A stretch of 64,000 nucleotides of DNA from an uncultured Ruminococcus sp. (GCA_900315975.1 ONBA01000004.1:1-64000); one strand, 5' to 3'. Counted from the stretch's first letter, positions 9,494 to 18,412 are shown. Translations and numbers: made by a program. Notes: generated by a model not told the origin, from the sequence alone.

Positions 9494-10263
9494 TGGCTGG
9501 ATACAGCGTTTTTGCAAGGTATTATGACCAGCTTACTGCTAATATCGACTACAAAAAGCGTGCAGCATATTTTAATGACATCATCAGAAAATTCAGAGAC
9601 GCAGAGGGCGGTATACTTCTTGACCTTGCGTGCGGAACAGGCAGTATCTCTGAGGAGATGGCAAGACTCGGATTTGATGTCATCGGGGTTGACAACTCCG
9701 ACGAAATGCTGGGTATCGCGCTTGACAAGAAGTTCGACAGCGGACTGAATATACAGTACCTCTGTCAGGATATGCGCAAACTTGATATGTTCGGTACTAT
9801 TGACATTACTATATGTGCACTTGACAGTATTAATCACCTTAACAGCCTCAACGACGTCAGGGCAGTTTTTGAGAACGTCGCATTTTTCTCCGAGATTGGC
9901 GGACTCTTTATTTTCGACGTGAATACACTCTATAAACACCGCAATATCCTCGCAAACAATACCTTTACTTACGAAACTGACAACGTCTACTGCGTATGGG
10001 AGAACACTCTCGTTCCCGATACAGACGAGGTTAAAATGCAGCTCGAATTTTTTGAGCTTGAGGAAAACGGTCTGTATTCGCGCAGTTCAGACGCTTTTTC
10101 GGAAAAGGCTTATAGTGAGCAGCAGCTCGAAGAACTGCTGATTGACGCGGGATTTGAGATTCTCGCAAAATTCGGCGACGATACTTTCGATTCGCCTGCC
10201 GCTGATTCGCAGCGCATAGTCTACGCAGCAAAATGCGTAAGAAACGGTCAGAAAGAGGTCTGA
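9493..10263 (+). CDS. Class I SAM-dependent methyltransferase
   Basis: This 256-residue protein has the Rossmann-type SAM site LLDLACGTGSISEEMA (motif I), the acidic end of strand 2 in VIGVDNSDEML, CQDMRKLD at motif II and DITICALDSINHL at motif III. It resembles the small YjjC/Tam-like family seen beside hslO in other Firmicutes; the substrate cannot be inferred. The ATG overlaps the stop of the preceding lipoprotein gene by one base, and GAGGAGG lies inside that gene's end, so translation is probably coupled. hslO follows after 27 bases. Confidence 0.85.
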   Translation: MAGYSVFARYYDQLTANIDYKKRAAYFNDIIRKFRDAEGGILLDLACGTGSISEEMARLGFDVIGVDNSDEMLGIALDKKFDSGLNIQYLCQDMRKLDMFGTIDITICALDSINHLNSLNDVRAVFENVAFFSEIGGLFIFDVNTLYKHRNILANNTFTYETDNVYCVWENTLVPDTDEVKMQLEFFELEENGLYSRSSDAFSEKAYSEQQLEELLIDAGFEILAKFGDDTFDSPAADSQRIVYAAKCVRNGQKEV

Positions 10264-10290
10264 CCATTTGTTTTCAGAAAGGAAATCACC

Positions 10291-11175
10291 ATGGGAAATC
10301 TGTATAGGGCAATTTCGGCGGACGGTTCGGCATTTGCTGCTGTTCTCGATGCAAAGGACATAGTTTCGGAAATTGAAAAAATTCATAAAACTTCGGCGGT
10401 CGTTACTGCCGCACTTGGAAGACTGTCTGTAGGCGCTTCCCTCATGGGTTATATGCTCAAAGGCGATGAAGACAGCATTACTCTTCGTATCGACGCTGAC
10501 GGTCCTACCGGTCAGCTTGTTGCAGTTGCTGACAGCCGCGGAAATGTCAAAAGCTGTGTGAATAATCCGGTTGTAGAGCTTCCGCTGAATAGCGTCGGAA
10601 AGCTCGACGTATCGGGAGCAGTCGGCAAAAACGGTACTCTTTCCGTCGTGAAGGATATGGGACTTCGTGAACCCTATGTCGGTGTAATACCGCTTGTTTC
10701 CGGAGAAATCGCCGAAGATATTGCAAGCTATTATGCTACAAGCGAGCAGATCCCTACCGTATGCGCACTCGGTGTTCTCGTTGATACTGACCTCAGCGTG
10801 AAGTCTGCCGGAGGATTTCTTGTACAGCTTCTTCCGTTTGCGGACGAGAAGTGTATAGACACTATCGAGAAAAATGTTTCTGCTATGCGACCTGTTTCCG
10901 CTCTCCTTGACGAGGGTGTGACACCGGAGGAGATAGCAAATATGCTGCTTGCCGGACTTGAACCTAACGAGCTTGACACTGCTTCGCCGGTCTACAAATG
11001 CGATTGCAGCAGACAGCGTACAGAAAAGGTACTTATCAGTATCGGCAGGAATGAACTCAATTCAATCGCCGCTGAGGGCAAAGATACGGAAGTAAGCTGT
11101 CATTTCTGCGGCAAAAATTACGTTTTCACACCTCAGGAGATAACCCGTCTTGCGGAAGGAGCGTCAGAGGAATAA
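10291..11175 (+). CDS. hslO: Redox-regulated chaperone Hsp33
   Basis: Hsp33 is a holdase chaperone that is switched on when its zinc-bound cysteines are oxidised and the protein partly unfolds. The 294 residues match the usual length, with the N-terminal core (TGQLVAVADSRGNVKSCVNNP, GxxGxLSVVKDMGL-like segment) and the C-terminal redox switch: CDC at 237-239 and CHFC at 270-273, the four expected zinc ligands. AAAGGAAA precedes the ATG. The next gene starts on the base after its stop codon, so the two are translated together. Confidence 0.95.
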   Translation: MGNLYRAISADGSAFAAVLDAKDIVSEIEKIHKTSAVVTAALGRLSVGASLMGYMLKGDEDSITLRIDADGPTGQLVAVADSRGNVKSCVNNPVVELPLNSVGKLDVSGAVGKNGTLSVVKDMGLREPYVGVIPLVSGEIAEDIASYYATSEQIPTVCALGVLVDTDLSVKSAGGFLVQLLPFADEKCIDTIEKNVSAMRPVSALLDEGVTPEEIANMLLAGLEPNELDTASPVYKCDCSRQRTEKVLISIGRNELNSIAAEGKDTEVSCHFCGKNYVFTPQEITRLAEGASEE

Positions 11176-11862
11176 ATGAATAGGCTGACCATCTGTACTG
11201 CGGCGCTGCTTCTTGCAGCGTCACTTGTCTCATGCGGCAGAAGTAACAGAGACCCCGAGGAATACGTCGTAGCTGAGAATTTTACAGTATACGAGTCTAC
11301 AGCCGCTCAGCAGACGGCAACTGCCGCACTTACTGAGACGATTACCGCTCCGACGGAAGAGACTCGTCTCTCGTATGCTTTGAATGGTACTAACGTTGAG
11401 CTTTCAATCAACGACAGAAAAGTAAAAACACTTGAGTACTATTACACTCCTGACGAGAAACATATAATCGTTGATGACTTCAATTTTGACGGATTTAAGG
11501 ATATCTATATCCCATATGAAAATGCAGAGTCCGGCTGCGGTGACTATTACTGCTATGACTCTGTCAAAAAGGACTTTTATGAGGACAAGGCTCTTGCTGA
11601 GATTGGTATGGAAATGACTGTTACCGGTGATAATCAGCTTACACAGACCTATGATAACGGCTATATTACACGAGCTGTAGACTATCAGTGGCAGGGCGGA
11701 AGGCTTGTTGCAGTGCAGAAAACCGAGTCCTATACTACAGGGGACAATGTTCTGCACAAGGACTTCTACAAATACGATAAGGACGGCAGTGCTTACCTTG
11801 TTGAATCAAAAGAGGAGAACGCTCCGGAGACGACTGCTGCTGCCGAGACTCTTCCTCAGTAA
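11176..11862 (+). CDS. Lipoprotein, paralogue of the 8549 lipoprotein
   Basis: This 228-residue protein has a signal peptide with lipobox LVSC (Cys about 20), a Thr/Ala/Glu linker (about 35-60) and a folded part. The folded part contains DDFNFDGFKDIYIP, which parallels SDFDSDGNNDLFIP in the lipoprotein at 8549. It begins immediately after the hslO stop codon and ends 9 bases before hflX, so it sits in the same transcription unit. The pairing of two related lipoproteins around a methyltransferase and a chaperone suggests an internal duplication. Function unknown. Confidence 0.8.
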   Translation: MNRLTICTAALLLAASLVSCGRSNRDPEEYVVAENFTVYESTAAQQTATAALTETITAPTEETRLSYALNGTNVELSINDRKVKTLEYYYTPDEKHIIVDDFNFDGFKDIYIPYENAESGCGDYYCYDSVKKDFYEDKALAEIGMEMTVTGDNQLTQTYDNGYITRAVDYQWQGGRLVAVQKTESYTTGDNVLHKDFYKYDKDGSAYLVESKEENAPETTAAAETLPQ

Positions 11863-11871
11863 GGAGACTTT

Positions 11872-13119
11872 ATGTACGAAAACAAGACTGAAGAACTGCC
11901 GGTGAAAGCGGTTCTTGCGTGTGTTGATACCGGAGAATTCAACGCAGAGACTTCAATAGACGAGCTTGCTGAACTTGCTTCGGCTGCGAATGCTGAAGTC
12001 GTCGGCAAGATGATACAGAGGAAATCTGCTTTCGACCCTGCTACGTGTATGGGTGCAGGCAGACTTGAAGAACTGCGTGAACAGCTTGAGGCTCTTGAGG
12101 CTGAACTTGTTATATTCGACCATGAACTGAGCGGTGTTCAGGTGCGAAATATCGAGAATATCCTTGATGTAAGAGTAATTGACCGCACTACGCTGATACT
12201 CGACATTTTCGCACAGCGTGCCCGCACTAAAGAGGGTAAGCTTCAGGTCGAACTTGCACAGCAGAAGTACCGCTTACCTCGTCTGACGGGAATGGGTACG
12301 TCGCTTTCGAGACTCGGCGGCGGAATCGGTACAAGAGGTCCGGGTGAGACTAAGCTCGAAACCGACAAACGTCATATTCGTAAGCGTATATCTTACCTCG
12401 AGGCTGAGCTTGAAGAACTTAAAAAGCACCGTACATTTTCTCGTTCAAGACGTAAAAAGGACGGTGTTCTATCAGCAGCTATAGTCGGATATACAAACGT
12501 TGGCAAGTCTACTTTGCTGAATGCGCTCACCGATGCAGGAGTACTCGCGGAGAATAAGCTTTTCGCGACTCTTGATATCACATCTCGCGCAATAGAGCTT
12601 CCCGACGGCAGAAGTGTGCTGCTTATAGATACGGTCGGACTTATCCGACGTTTGCCGCATAATCTCGTTGAAGCATTCAAGTCTACACTCGAAGAAGCGG
12701 CATCTGCTGATATTATCCTGAATGTGCAGGACCTCTCTTCACCTGAGCGTGAGCAGCAGGCGGAAGTTACTCAGCAGCTTCTATCTGAGCTTGGCTGTGA
12801 CGGCATACCTAAAATCAACGTCATGAACAAGTCTGATGCTGCAATTTTCCCCGATACTGTTTTCGAGGACGATAATACGGTAATAATCTCCGCTAAACAT
12901 CATGGCGGATTTGATAGATTGCTTGATTGTATCGCGAAGAATCTTCCCGAAACTGCAAAACGTATGAAACTCCTTGTTCCATATGACAAAACTGCGTTTA
13001 TTAACCGTATACGTGTCGAAGGAAAGGTATTCTCCGAGGAATACACTGATTCCGGTACTCTCATTGATTCACTTGTTGACGTTAAACTTGTCAAAGAAGC
13101 TGAGAGTTATATAGTATGA
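11872..13119 (+). CDS. hflX: Ribosome-associated GTPase HflX
   Basis: HflX binds the 50S subunit and splits stalled or hibernating ribosomes. The 415 residues show the N-terminal HflX domain with GAGRLEEL and the glycine-rich GTRGPGETKLETDKR linker, a coiled-coil stretch, then the G domain with GYTNVGKSTLLNAL (G1), FATLD (G2), DTVGLIRRLP (G3) and NVMNKSD (G4). The start has AAGGAG just upstream. It is the last gene of the run from the 8549 lipoprotein, and a terminator follows. Confidence 0.95.
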   Translation: MYENKTEELPVKAVLACVDTGEFNAETSIDELAELASAANAEVVGKMIQRKSAFDPATCMGAGRLEELREQLEALEAELVIFDHELSGVQVRNIENILDVRVIDRTTLILDIFAQRARTKEGKLQVELAQQKYRLPRLTGMGTSLSRLGGGIGTRGPGETKLETDKRHIRKRISYLEAELEELKKHRTFSRSRRKKDGVLSAAIVGYTNVGKSTLLNALTDAGVLAENKLFATLDITSRAIELPDGRSVLLIDTVGLIRRLPHNLVEAFKSTLEEAASADIILNVQDLSSPEREQQAEVTQQLLSELGCDGIPKINVMNKSDAAIFPDTVFEDDNTVIISAKHHGGFDRLLDCIAKNLPETAKRMKLLVPYDKTAFINRIRVEGKVFSEEYTDSGTLIDSLVDVKLVKEAESYIV

Positions 13120-13124
13120 TTTCA

Positions 13125-13148
13125 GGGTACACATTGTGTACCCTTTTT
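13125..13148 (+). terminator. Intrinsic terminator after hflX
   Basis: GGGTACAC pairs with GTGTACCC (13125-13143) and is followed by TTTTT. It lies 5 bases after the hflX stop codon. Confidence 0.9.
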
Positions 13149-13208
13149 GCTGTCTTTGTACAGGGTGGAAAAATAACCTAGTATAACAATTATGTATAAC
13201 CGGAATAG

Positions 13209-13237
13209 TTGACATTAACGGAGGAGTGTGGTAGAAT
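13209..13237 (+). promoter_or_regulatory. Upstream sigma-A promoter of the S-component gene
   Basis: TTGACA (13209-13214), 17-bp spacer, TAGAAT (13232-13237). It is the first of two promoters in tandem, 70 bases apart. Confidence 0.75.
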
Positions 13238-13278
13238 AATGCATACATAACAAGTAGGAATATATTTTTCAAATGTAC

Positions 13279-13307
13279 TTGCTTTTTCTGTAAATCGGTG
13301 GTATAAT
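13279..13307 (+). promoter_or_regulatory. Proximal sigma-A promoter of the S-component gene
   Basis: TTGCTT (13279-13284), 17-bp spacer, TATAAT (13302-13307). Transcription from it would start about 20 bases before the ATG at 13337, just ahead of the ribosome-binding site GGAGGG (13325-13330). Confidence 0.75.
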
Positions 13308-13336
13308 TCTATATGGAATTCTTTGGAGGGATAATT

Positions 13337-13855
13337 ATGAAAGAAAAGAAAGAACATCTCCGTCTTCTGACTTTTGCAGCACTTCTCGCGGCTATGACTA
13401 CTGTTGCGACAATGCTGATACAGATTCCAACTCCGACTAAAGGTTATGTAAACCTCGGCGACAGCATTGTAAATGTTGCTGCATGGCTTCTCGGACCTGC
13501 ATTCGGAGCTGCGGCTGCCGGAATCGGCTCTGCGGCTGCTGATATCATAAGCGGATACGTTGTTTACGCTCCCGCTACACTTATTATAAAGGCAGCTATG
13601 GCAGTTGTATCTTTTTACGTGTTCAAGACGGTCAACACAAAGTTCAGCTCACTTCCGTCAAGAATTGCGGCGGCAGTAAGTGCAGAGGTCGTAATGATGG
13701 CAGGATATACAGTTTTTGAGGCAATCATGTATCATTCGATGTCAGCGGCTGTACTCGGACTCCCCGGCAATATAGTACAGGGAGCGCTCGGCGCGGCGGT
13801 ATCGGTAGCAGTATACGAACTTGTAATAAAACGAGTGCCGCATTTTCAGAAATAA
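13337..13855 (+). CDS. ECF transporter S component (substrate-binding membrane subunit)
   Basis: This is a roughly 172-residue integral membrane protein with about five to six hydrophobic segments. The pattern YVNLGDSIVNVAAWLLGP then AAAGIGSAAADIISGY and APATLIIKAAMA is characteristic of the S components of energy-coupling-factor vitamin transporters in the DUF1393/ECF-ribofla_trS group. S components capture the substrate and dock on a shared EcfAAT module, which is not in this window. The ligand cannot be assigned; no known riboswitch precedes the gene. The start at 13337 is set by GGAGGG; an in-frame ATG at 13313 lacks a site. Two tandem promoters drive it. Confidence 0.85.
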   Translation: MKEKKEHLRLLTFAALLAAMTTVATMLIQIPTPTKGYVNLGDSIVNVAAWLLGPAFGAAAAGIGSAAADIISGYVVYAPATLIIKAAMAVVSFYVFKTVNTKFSSLPSRIAAAVSAEVVMMAGYTVFEAIMYHSMSAAVLGLPGNIVQGALGAAVSVAVYELVIKRVPHFQK

Positions 13856-13858
13856 CAA

Positions 13859-13967
13859 CTCTGCCTTACTGAGTTTTTGCGGTAGTGTGTATGTTACAGA
13901 GGAAAACTGATCCTTCAATAACAGACATATGTTCCTACAGAATAGTGCAGTAGGGCAGAGCTTTTTT
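13859..13967 (+). promoter_or_regulatory. Terminator-type hairpin / candidate attenuator before tcdA
   Basis: CTCTGCCTTACTG (13859-13871) pairs over 13 bp, with one wobble, with CAGTAGGGCAGAG (13948-13960), and TTTTTT follows at 13962-13967. Between the arms are further possible stems: GTAG/CTAC, GTATGT/ACATAT, GTTA/TAAC and GAGGA/TCCTT. The tcdA ribosome-binding site GGAGGG starts on the next base and its ATG is at 13978, so transcripts from upstream must cross this element to reach tcdA. That layout is typical of a transcription attenuator. I cannot match it to a named riboswitch class. Confidence 0.6.
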
Positions 13968-13977
13968 GGAGGGTAAT

Positions 13978-14697
13978 ATGATATCACAGTTTTCACGTAC
14001 AGAGCTTATATTCGGAAAAGAGGGAATGGAGCGCCTTGCAGGTGCGCGGGTTGCTGTATTTGGTATAGGCGGAGTCGGCGGACACGCTGTTGAAGCACTT
14101 GCACGCTCGGGAATCGGTGCACTTGACCTCATCGACAACGACAAGGTCGCGCTAACAAATATAAACCGTCAGATGGTCGCATTACTAAGCACAGTGGGGG
14201 AGTACAAAGTTGACGTTGCAGAGGCGCGTATCAAGGACATCTCACCCGACTGTACAGTCAGGACGTACCGTACATTTTTCATGCCTGATACTGCTGATGA
14301 GTTCGATTTTTCGCAGTACGACTATGTCATCGACGCAATAGACACTGTTACCGGCAAAATTGAGATAATAATGCGCGCAAAGCAAGCAGGAGTCCCTGTT
14401 ATAAGCAGTATGGGCGCCGGAAACAAAGTTGACCCGACTGCTTTTGAAGTCACTGATATTTACAAAACGTCAGTTTGTCCGCTTGCAAGAGTAATGCGCA
14501 GGGAGATGAAAAAACGCGGTGTGAAGTCACTCAAGGTGGTGTACTCGACTGAGGAGGCTATCAAGCCGACAGGTGATACCGGTGAGGATAAGGGAGTACG
14601 CCGCAGTCTGCCCGGCTCAAACGCCTTTGTACCGTCTGTTGCAGGACTCATAATAGCCGGCGAAGTCATAAAGGATATTACAGGTTTCAATAAATGA
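13978..14697 (+). CDS. tcdA: tRNA threonylcarbamoyladenosine dehydratase
   Basis: TcdA (CsdL/YgdL) uses ATP to cyclise the t6A modification at position 37 of tRNAs. The 239 residues form a ThiF/E1-like fold: GIGGVGGHAVEALARSG (nucleotide-binding loop), DLIDNDKVALTNINRQ (the E1 signature with the ATP-contacting Asp and Arg) and the C-terminal part with SLPGSNAFVPSVAGL typical of this family. The ATG at 13978 has GGAGGG 5 bases upstream; a TTG four codons earlier lies inside the preceding T-run and is unlikely. It follows the attenuator-like hairpin and the S-component gene. Confidence 0.92.
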   Translation: MISQFSRTELIFGKEGMERLAGARVAVFGIGGVGGHAVEALARSGIGALDLIDNDKVALTNINRQMVALLSTVGEYKVDVAEARIKDISPDCTVRTYRTFFMPDTADEFDFSQYDYVIDAIDTVTGKIEIIMRAKQAGVPVISSMGAGNKVDPTAFEVTDIYKTSVCPLARVMRREMKKRGVKSLKVVYSTEEAIKPTGDTGEDKGVRRSLPGSNAFVPSVAGLIIAGEVIKDITGFNK

Positions 14698-14721
14698 TAT
14701 TATTCTTAGCCGCGAAAGCAC

Positions 14722-14750
14722 TTGCATTTTTCGACGATATGTTATATAAT
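14722..14750 (+). promoter_or_regulatory. Sigma-A promoter of the cysteine-synthase-like gene
   Basis: TTGCAT (14722-14727), 17-bp spacer, TATAAT (14745-14750), with AAGGAG and ATG at 14781 following closely. Confidence 0.8.
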
Positions 14751-14780
14751 AAATATACTATGTTTTAAGGAGAATCATCA

Positions 14781-15710
14781 ATGGTATATGATAACATAAT
14801 CGAGGCTATGGGACATACTCCCATGATAAGACTGAATCGCATGAATAAACCCGGAAATGCACAGGTGCTCGTTAAATTTGAAGGACTTAATGTTGGCGGC
14901 TCTATCAAGACTCGTACCGCTTATAATATGATACTCCACGCTGAAATGGAAGGCAGGATAAACAAAGATACGATAATTGTTGAGCCTACAAGCGGTAATC
15001 AGGGTATCGGACTTGCACTTGTAGGAGCAGTACGCGGTTACAGGACAATTATAATCATGCCCGATTCAGTAAGTGAAGAACGCCATAAACTCGTTAAGCA
15101 CTACGGCGCAGAAGTTATCCTGATTCATGATGACGGCGATATTGGCAGATGTATTCAGGAGTGCCTTGATACAGCACTGAAAATGGCTGAAGAGGATAAG
15201 AACGTCTTTGTACCTCAGCAGTTTGCGAATGTTAATAATATCTACGCTCACAAGTACCACACGGCGCTTGAAATACTTGAACAGACTGCCGAGAAAATCG
15301 ACGGTTTCTGTTCCGGAATCGGAACAGGCGGTACCATCACCGGTATCGGCGAAACGCTGAAATCGCAGTATCCTGATATGCTGATATGGGCAGTTGAGCC
15401 GGAGAATGCGGCTATACTTGCAGGCGGAAACATTGGTACTCACCTTCAGATGGGTATAGGTGACGGAATAATACCTGATATCCTGAATCAGAAGATATAC
15501 GACGATATATACATTGTTACAGATGAGGAAGCTATTCAGACTGCAAAAGACCTCGCATCAAAAGAGGGAATAATGTGCGGTATATCGAGTGGTACTAACG
15601 TTGCGGCTGCACTTAAAATGGCAGAGAAGCTTGGCGAAGGAAAAACCGTAGTCACGATTCTTCCCGATACCGCAGAACGCTATTTCTCAACTCCGCTTTT
15701 CGATGAATAA
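14781..15710 (+). CDS. PLP-dependent cysteine synthase family protein
   Basis: This 309-residue fold-type II PLP enzyme has the length and order of O-acetylserine sulfhydrylase (CysK), which makes cysteine from O-acetylserine and sulfide. The PLP lysine is Lys43 in NVGGSIKTR, the substrate loop is EPTSGNQGIGLA, the phosphate-binding loop is GTGGTITG, and the C-terminal ISSGTNVAAAL closes the site. Two positions differ from classical CysK: the Asp after the lysine (usual KDR) is Thr, and the Thr of SGNTG is Gln. These sit around the PLP and substrate site, so a related reaction (cystathionine beta-synthase, diaminopropionate-type chemistry) is possible. It has its own promoter and a shared terminator. 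Confidence 0.8.
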   Translation: MVYDNIIEAMGHTPMIRLNRMNKPGNAQVLVKFEGLNVGGSIKTRTAYNMILHAEMEGRINKDTIIVEPTSGNQGIGLALVGAVRGYRTIIIMPDSVSEERHKLVKHYGAEVILIHDDGDIGRCIQECLDTALKMAEEDKNVFVPQQFANVNNIYAHKYHTALEILEQTAEKIDGFCSGIGTGGTITGIGETLKSQYPDMLIWAVEPENAAILAGGNIGTHLQMGIGDGIIPDILNQKIYDDIYIVTDEEAIQTAKDLASKEGIMCGISSGTNVAAALKMAEKLGEGKTVVTILPDTAERYFSTPLFDE

Positions 15711-15716
15711 TAAAAT

Positions 15717-15748
15717 AAGGCTCATGCATTAAGCATGAGCCTTTAGTT
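15717..15748. terminator. Bidirectional intrinsic terminator
   Basis: AAGGCTCATGC (15717-15727) pairs with GCATGAGCCTT (15733-15743) around a 5-nt loop. T-rich sequence follows on the plus strand and A/T-rich sequence on the minus strand. It separates the convergent cysteine-synthase-like and cellulase genes. Confidence 0.85.
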
Positions 15749-18412
15749 TTACTTTTTAGATGTTTCGGGAAGTGACTTTATAACCTTTGCATCGAGTTTC
15801 TGAATTGCAAGTGCGTCCTTACCGGTTACACCGTCTCCGACATCGCAGCAGTCTGCATTAGCCTTAGCGACGTCATCGAGCTTATATTTGTCCTTATTGC
15901 CGATGAACTGGAGAATTGTTACAGCATCAGCGATAGTAACGTCATTATCGAGATTAGCATCGCCGATGAGCTTTGCCTTAGTCTTTGGACCTGCTGCAGT
16001 TGTTGTTGTCATCTTCGGACCAGCTGTAGTAGTTGTCTTAGGAGCAGTTGTAGTAGTTTCCTTGGGGGCAGGCTTTGAACCGTCAGGCTCAGTACCGCCT
16101 ACGAGAACACCGTCATCGTAAACGCAGATGTTAGCAGCGGGAGCCTCCGGCGGGTCGTCAACAGCGAAGAAGTCGTCGCTCTTGCCTATCTTGAGACCAT
16201 CGTAGCTCCAGTCGTTCTTAGGATCCCATAAGTCGCCGTAGTACATACCAACTTCAAACTGGTACTTCTTACCGGAGTTTGAAATGCAGTAATCGTCCCA
16301 TGTAATCTCGATGTAGTATGTATCCTCAGCCTTGTCATACTTGAAAGGACCTGTGAGGATACCGTCAGCGCCGACCTCACCGTCCTCAGCACTTGACTGG
16401 TCGTAAAGCTCGGAAGCCTTTGTTACACCTGCAATGCCGTTCTTGCATTCTTTTACACTAAAATAGTAGCGGATAGAAGTCTTCTTTGAAGGTGTAGCTT
16501 CACCTGAGAGGACCTTGAATGATACCTGAGTTGTACCTGAGCCGTCTCCGTTGAGGTTAGGCTTGTCAACAGCGATAGCTTCAACCCAGTAGCCGCTTCC
16601 GCCGCCGTTGCTTGAACCGCCGCCATAGACTCTCTTCTCATCCTCAGGCGGGAAATTAGGAGTTACAGCCATATCCTCTGTGCCGAACATAGCATAGAGA
16701 CCTGCTGCTGCTGCGGGAAGTGCAGCGTTGTAGTCTATAGTTACCTCGTTTTCAGTCCAGTCCTTTGTAGCGTCGTCATGACCGTCTGAACCGTCAGGAC
16801 CGCCTGCGAGAGCGCCCCAGAGAATGTGTTTCTGTTCACGCGGGTCTTCAGCCATGAGAAGTCCGGAAGCAGCACGGTGGTGAGGATTCTTTACAGCTGT
16901 ATCGTTGTAGCCGACGATGAAAGCTCTCTTGCCGTGAGTACCGTTCTGACCTGCGAGAACTGAGAATTCGGGGGTTTCCTTGTACTTTATATCGTTGTCG
17001 CCGAGAACGTAGTTCATCTGTTTCTTAGCCCAGTTACCCCACTCGCTTGGCTTGCCGTCGTTTGTATACTTATCATAGAGGAGGCATATCATCTGCATAG
17101 CAGTGTTATAGCGGCAGCTGCCCCAAGTATCGAGGTGAGAGAAACCGCCGGGAGTCTCGTGCTGTTTCCAAGCCTTGAGACACTTTCCTACGCAGTCGTC
17201 GTCCCAGAAATCCTTGAAGACGTACTGATTCTTGCCCTGTGCGTCTCTGACTTTCTGAACGAGGTCAAGTTCGGGGTGCTGCTGATTTACTACAGCCCAC
17301 ATAACGCCTGCACCGCTCCACATATCGTTCCAGCAGTAGCACCAGCCTGAGGGAGCGTAGTAATCGAATATCTTTGCAGCGTAATCGAAGCATGACTCAT
17401 CTTCAGTAACTATGTACATCCATGCAGTAGCCCAGCAGTAATCGTCTTCCCACTTAGAGGAACCGTAGAACTGAACAGGACCGTCAGCATTATCGGAAAG
17501 GAGTTTATCCTCCTTCTTATCTGTATTGCCGCCGGCAGTGCTGCCGCCGAACTCTTCGATAGCATCGTTAGCGAACTTCCAGAGAGACTTTGCGTACTTG
17601 AGTGACTTTGCAGCGTATTCTGGGTCTGTATCCTTGAAGTTGAGGTAGTTGATAGCGAGGGAAGCACAGGCAGAAACAACGTAGTCTATCTGCGGTTTCT
17701 CAGCTGTAAGGAAGAATGCCGGACGCGGCATAGTGTCATTCTCGGGGCAGTTCCAGATTTTGTGGTCGATGTTGCCCTCGCCGACCTGATAGCAGTGTGC
17801 GATAACTTTACCGTCGTCGTCGAGGAATGTGCACTTCATGAGGTAATCGTTGAAGTGGCGGAGGATAGTTTCGATGTGGCTGTCCTGTCCGAGTTTCTTA
17901 TAGACATCACGGTACTCGTAATAGCCCCAGCCGAGAGTAGCAGCCGAGTAGTTCTCAGGCATACCGAACTCAACGTGGTCGCCGGCGTCGTGGAATCCGC
18001 CTGCAACGTCGATAGTACCGTCGCCGTCAGGGTCGAGGATATCCTTGTACTTTTCCATGAATTCAGCAGAGAGGTTTGTACCGCCCTTGCTTGTTTTTTC
18101 AGTTACCTTGTCCCATTCTATCATAGGAACGTGAGCATCGTAGGTATGGCAGCTGCCGCGCCATGAGAGAAGATTCTCATTTTCTTTGAATTCGCCGCAC
18201 ATATTCGCGTCATAGAAATAGAGCGAATACTGAAGTGCTCTCGCGTAGTCGATATCAAGACCGGAGTCGTTGACGATCTCACTGATAGGAGCGGAGAACT
18301 GCTGCTCCTCTGTAGTATCGTCGGCTGCATCTGTGAGGAAAGAAGCTGAGCCGGATACTGCGGTCATAACAGCGCAGGTGATCGCTGCCATGGCTTTTTT
18401 GAATCTGAACAT
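15749..18412 (-). CDS. Secreted GH9 cellulase with CBM3-like domain and dockerin
   Basis: This 887-residue enzyme likely cleaves beta-1,4-glucan (cellulose). A signal peptide (about 1-29) is followed by a GH9 catalytic domain (about 50-610). GGFHDAGDHVEFG carries the two acidic residues that activate water (Asp142, Asp145), PHHRAASG is the second signature, and NEVTIDYNAAL has the proton-donor Glu556. A CBM3c-like module follows (about 625-760). After a Thr/Pro/Lys linker comes a C-terminal dockerin (about 815-880) with paired loops DANLDNDVTIADAVTILQ and DVGDGVTGKDALAIQ, which would plug the enzyme into a cohesin scaffold. The start has GGAGGG upstream. It is monogenic, with promoter and terminator. 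The dockerin places it in a cellulosome or cell-surface complex. Confidence 0.95.
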   Translation of the reverse strand: MFRFKKAMAAITCAVMTAVSGSASFLTDAADDTTEEQQFSAPISEIVNDSGLDIDYARALQYSLYFYDANMCGEFKENENLLSWRGSCHTYDAHVPMIEWDKVTEKTSKGGTNLSAEFMEKYKDILDPDGDGTIDVAGGFHDAGDHVEFGMPENYSAATLGWGYYEYRDVYKKLGQDSHIETILRHFNDYLMKCTFLDDDGKVIAHCYQVGEGNIDHKIWNCPENDTMPRPAFFLTAEKPQIDYVVSACASLAINYLNFKDTDPEYAAKSLKYAKSLWKFANDAIEEFGGSTAGGNTDKKEDKLLSDNADGPVQFYGSSKWEDDYCWATAWMYIVTEDESCFDYAAKIFDYYAPSGWCYCWNDMWSGAGVMWAVVNQQHPELDLVQKVRDAQGKNQYVFKDFWDDDCVGKCLKAWKQHETPGGFSHLDTWGSCRYNTAMQMICLLYDKYTNDGKPSEWGNWAKKQMNYVLGDNDIKYKETPEFSVLAGQNGTHGKRAFIVGYNDTAVKNPHHRAASGLLMAEDPREQKHILWGALAGGPDGSDGHDDATKDWTENEVTIDYNAALPAAAAGLYAMFGTEDMAVTPNFPPEDEKRVYGGGSSNGGGSGYWVEAIAVDKPNLNGDGSGTTQVSFKVLSGEATPSKKTSIRYYFSVKECKNGIAGVTKASELYDQSSAEDGEVGADGILTGPFKYDKAEDTYYIEITWDDYCISNSGKKYQFEVGMYYGDLWDPKNDWSYDGLKIGKSDDFFAVDDPPEAPAANICVYDDGVLVGGTEPDGSKPAPKETTTTAPKTTTTAGPKMTTTTAAGPKTKAKLIGDANLDNDVTIADAVTILQFIGNKDKYKLDDVAKANADCCDVGDGVTGKDALAIQKLDAKVIKSLPETSKK

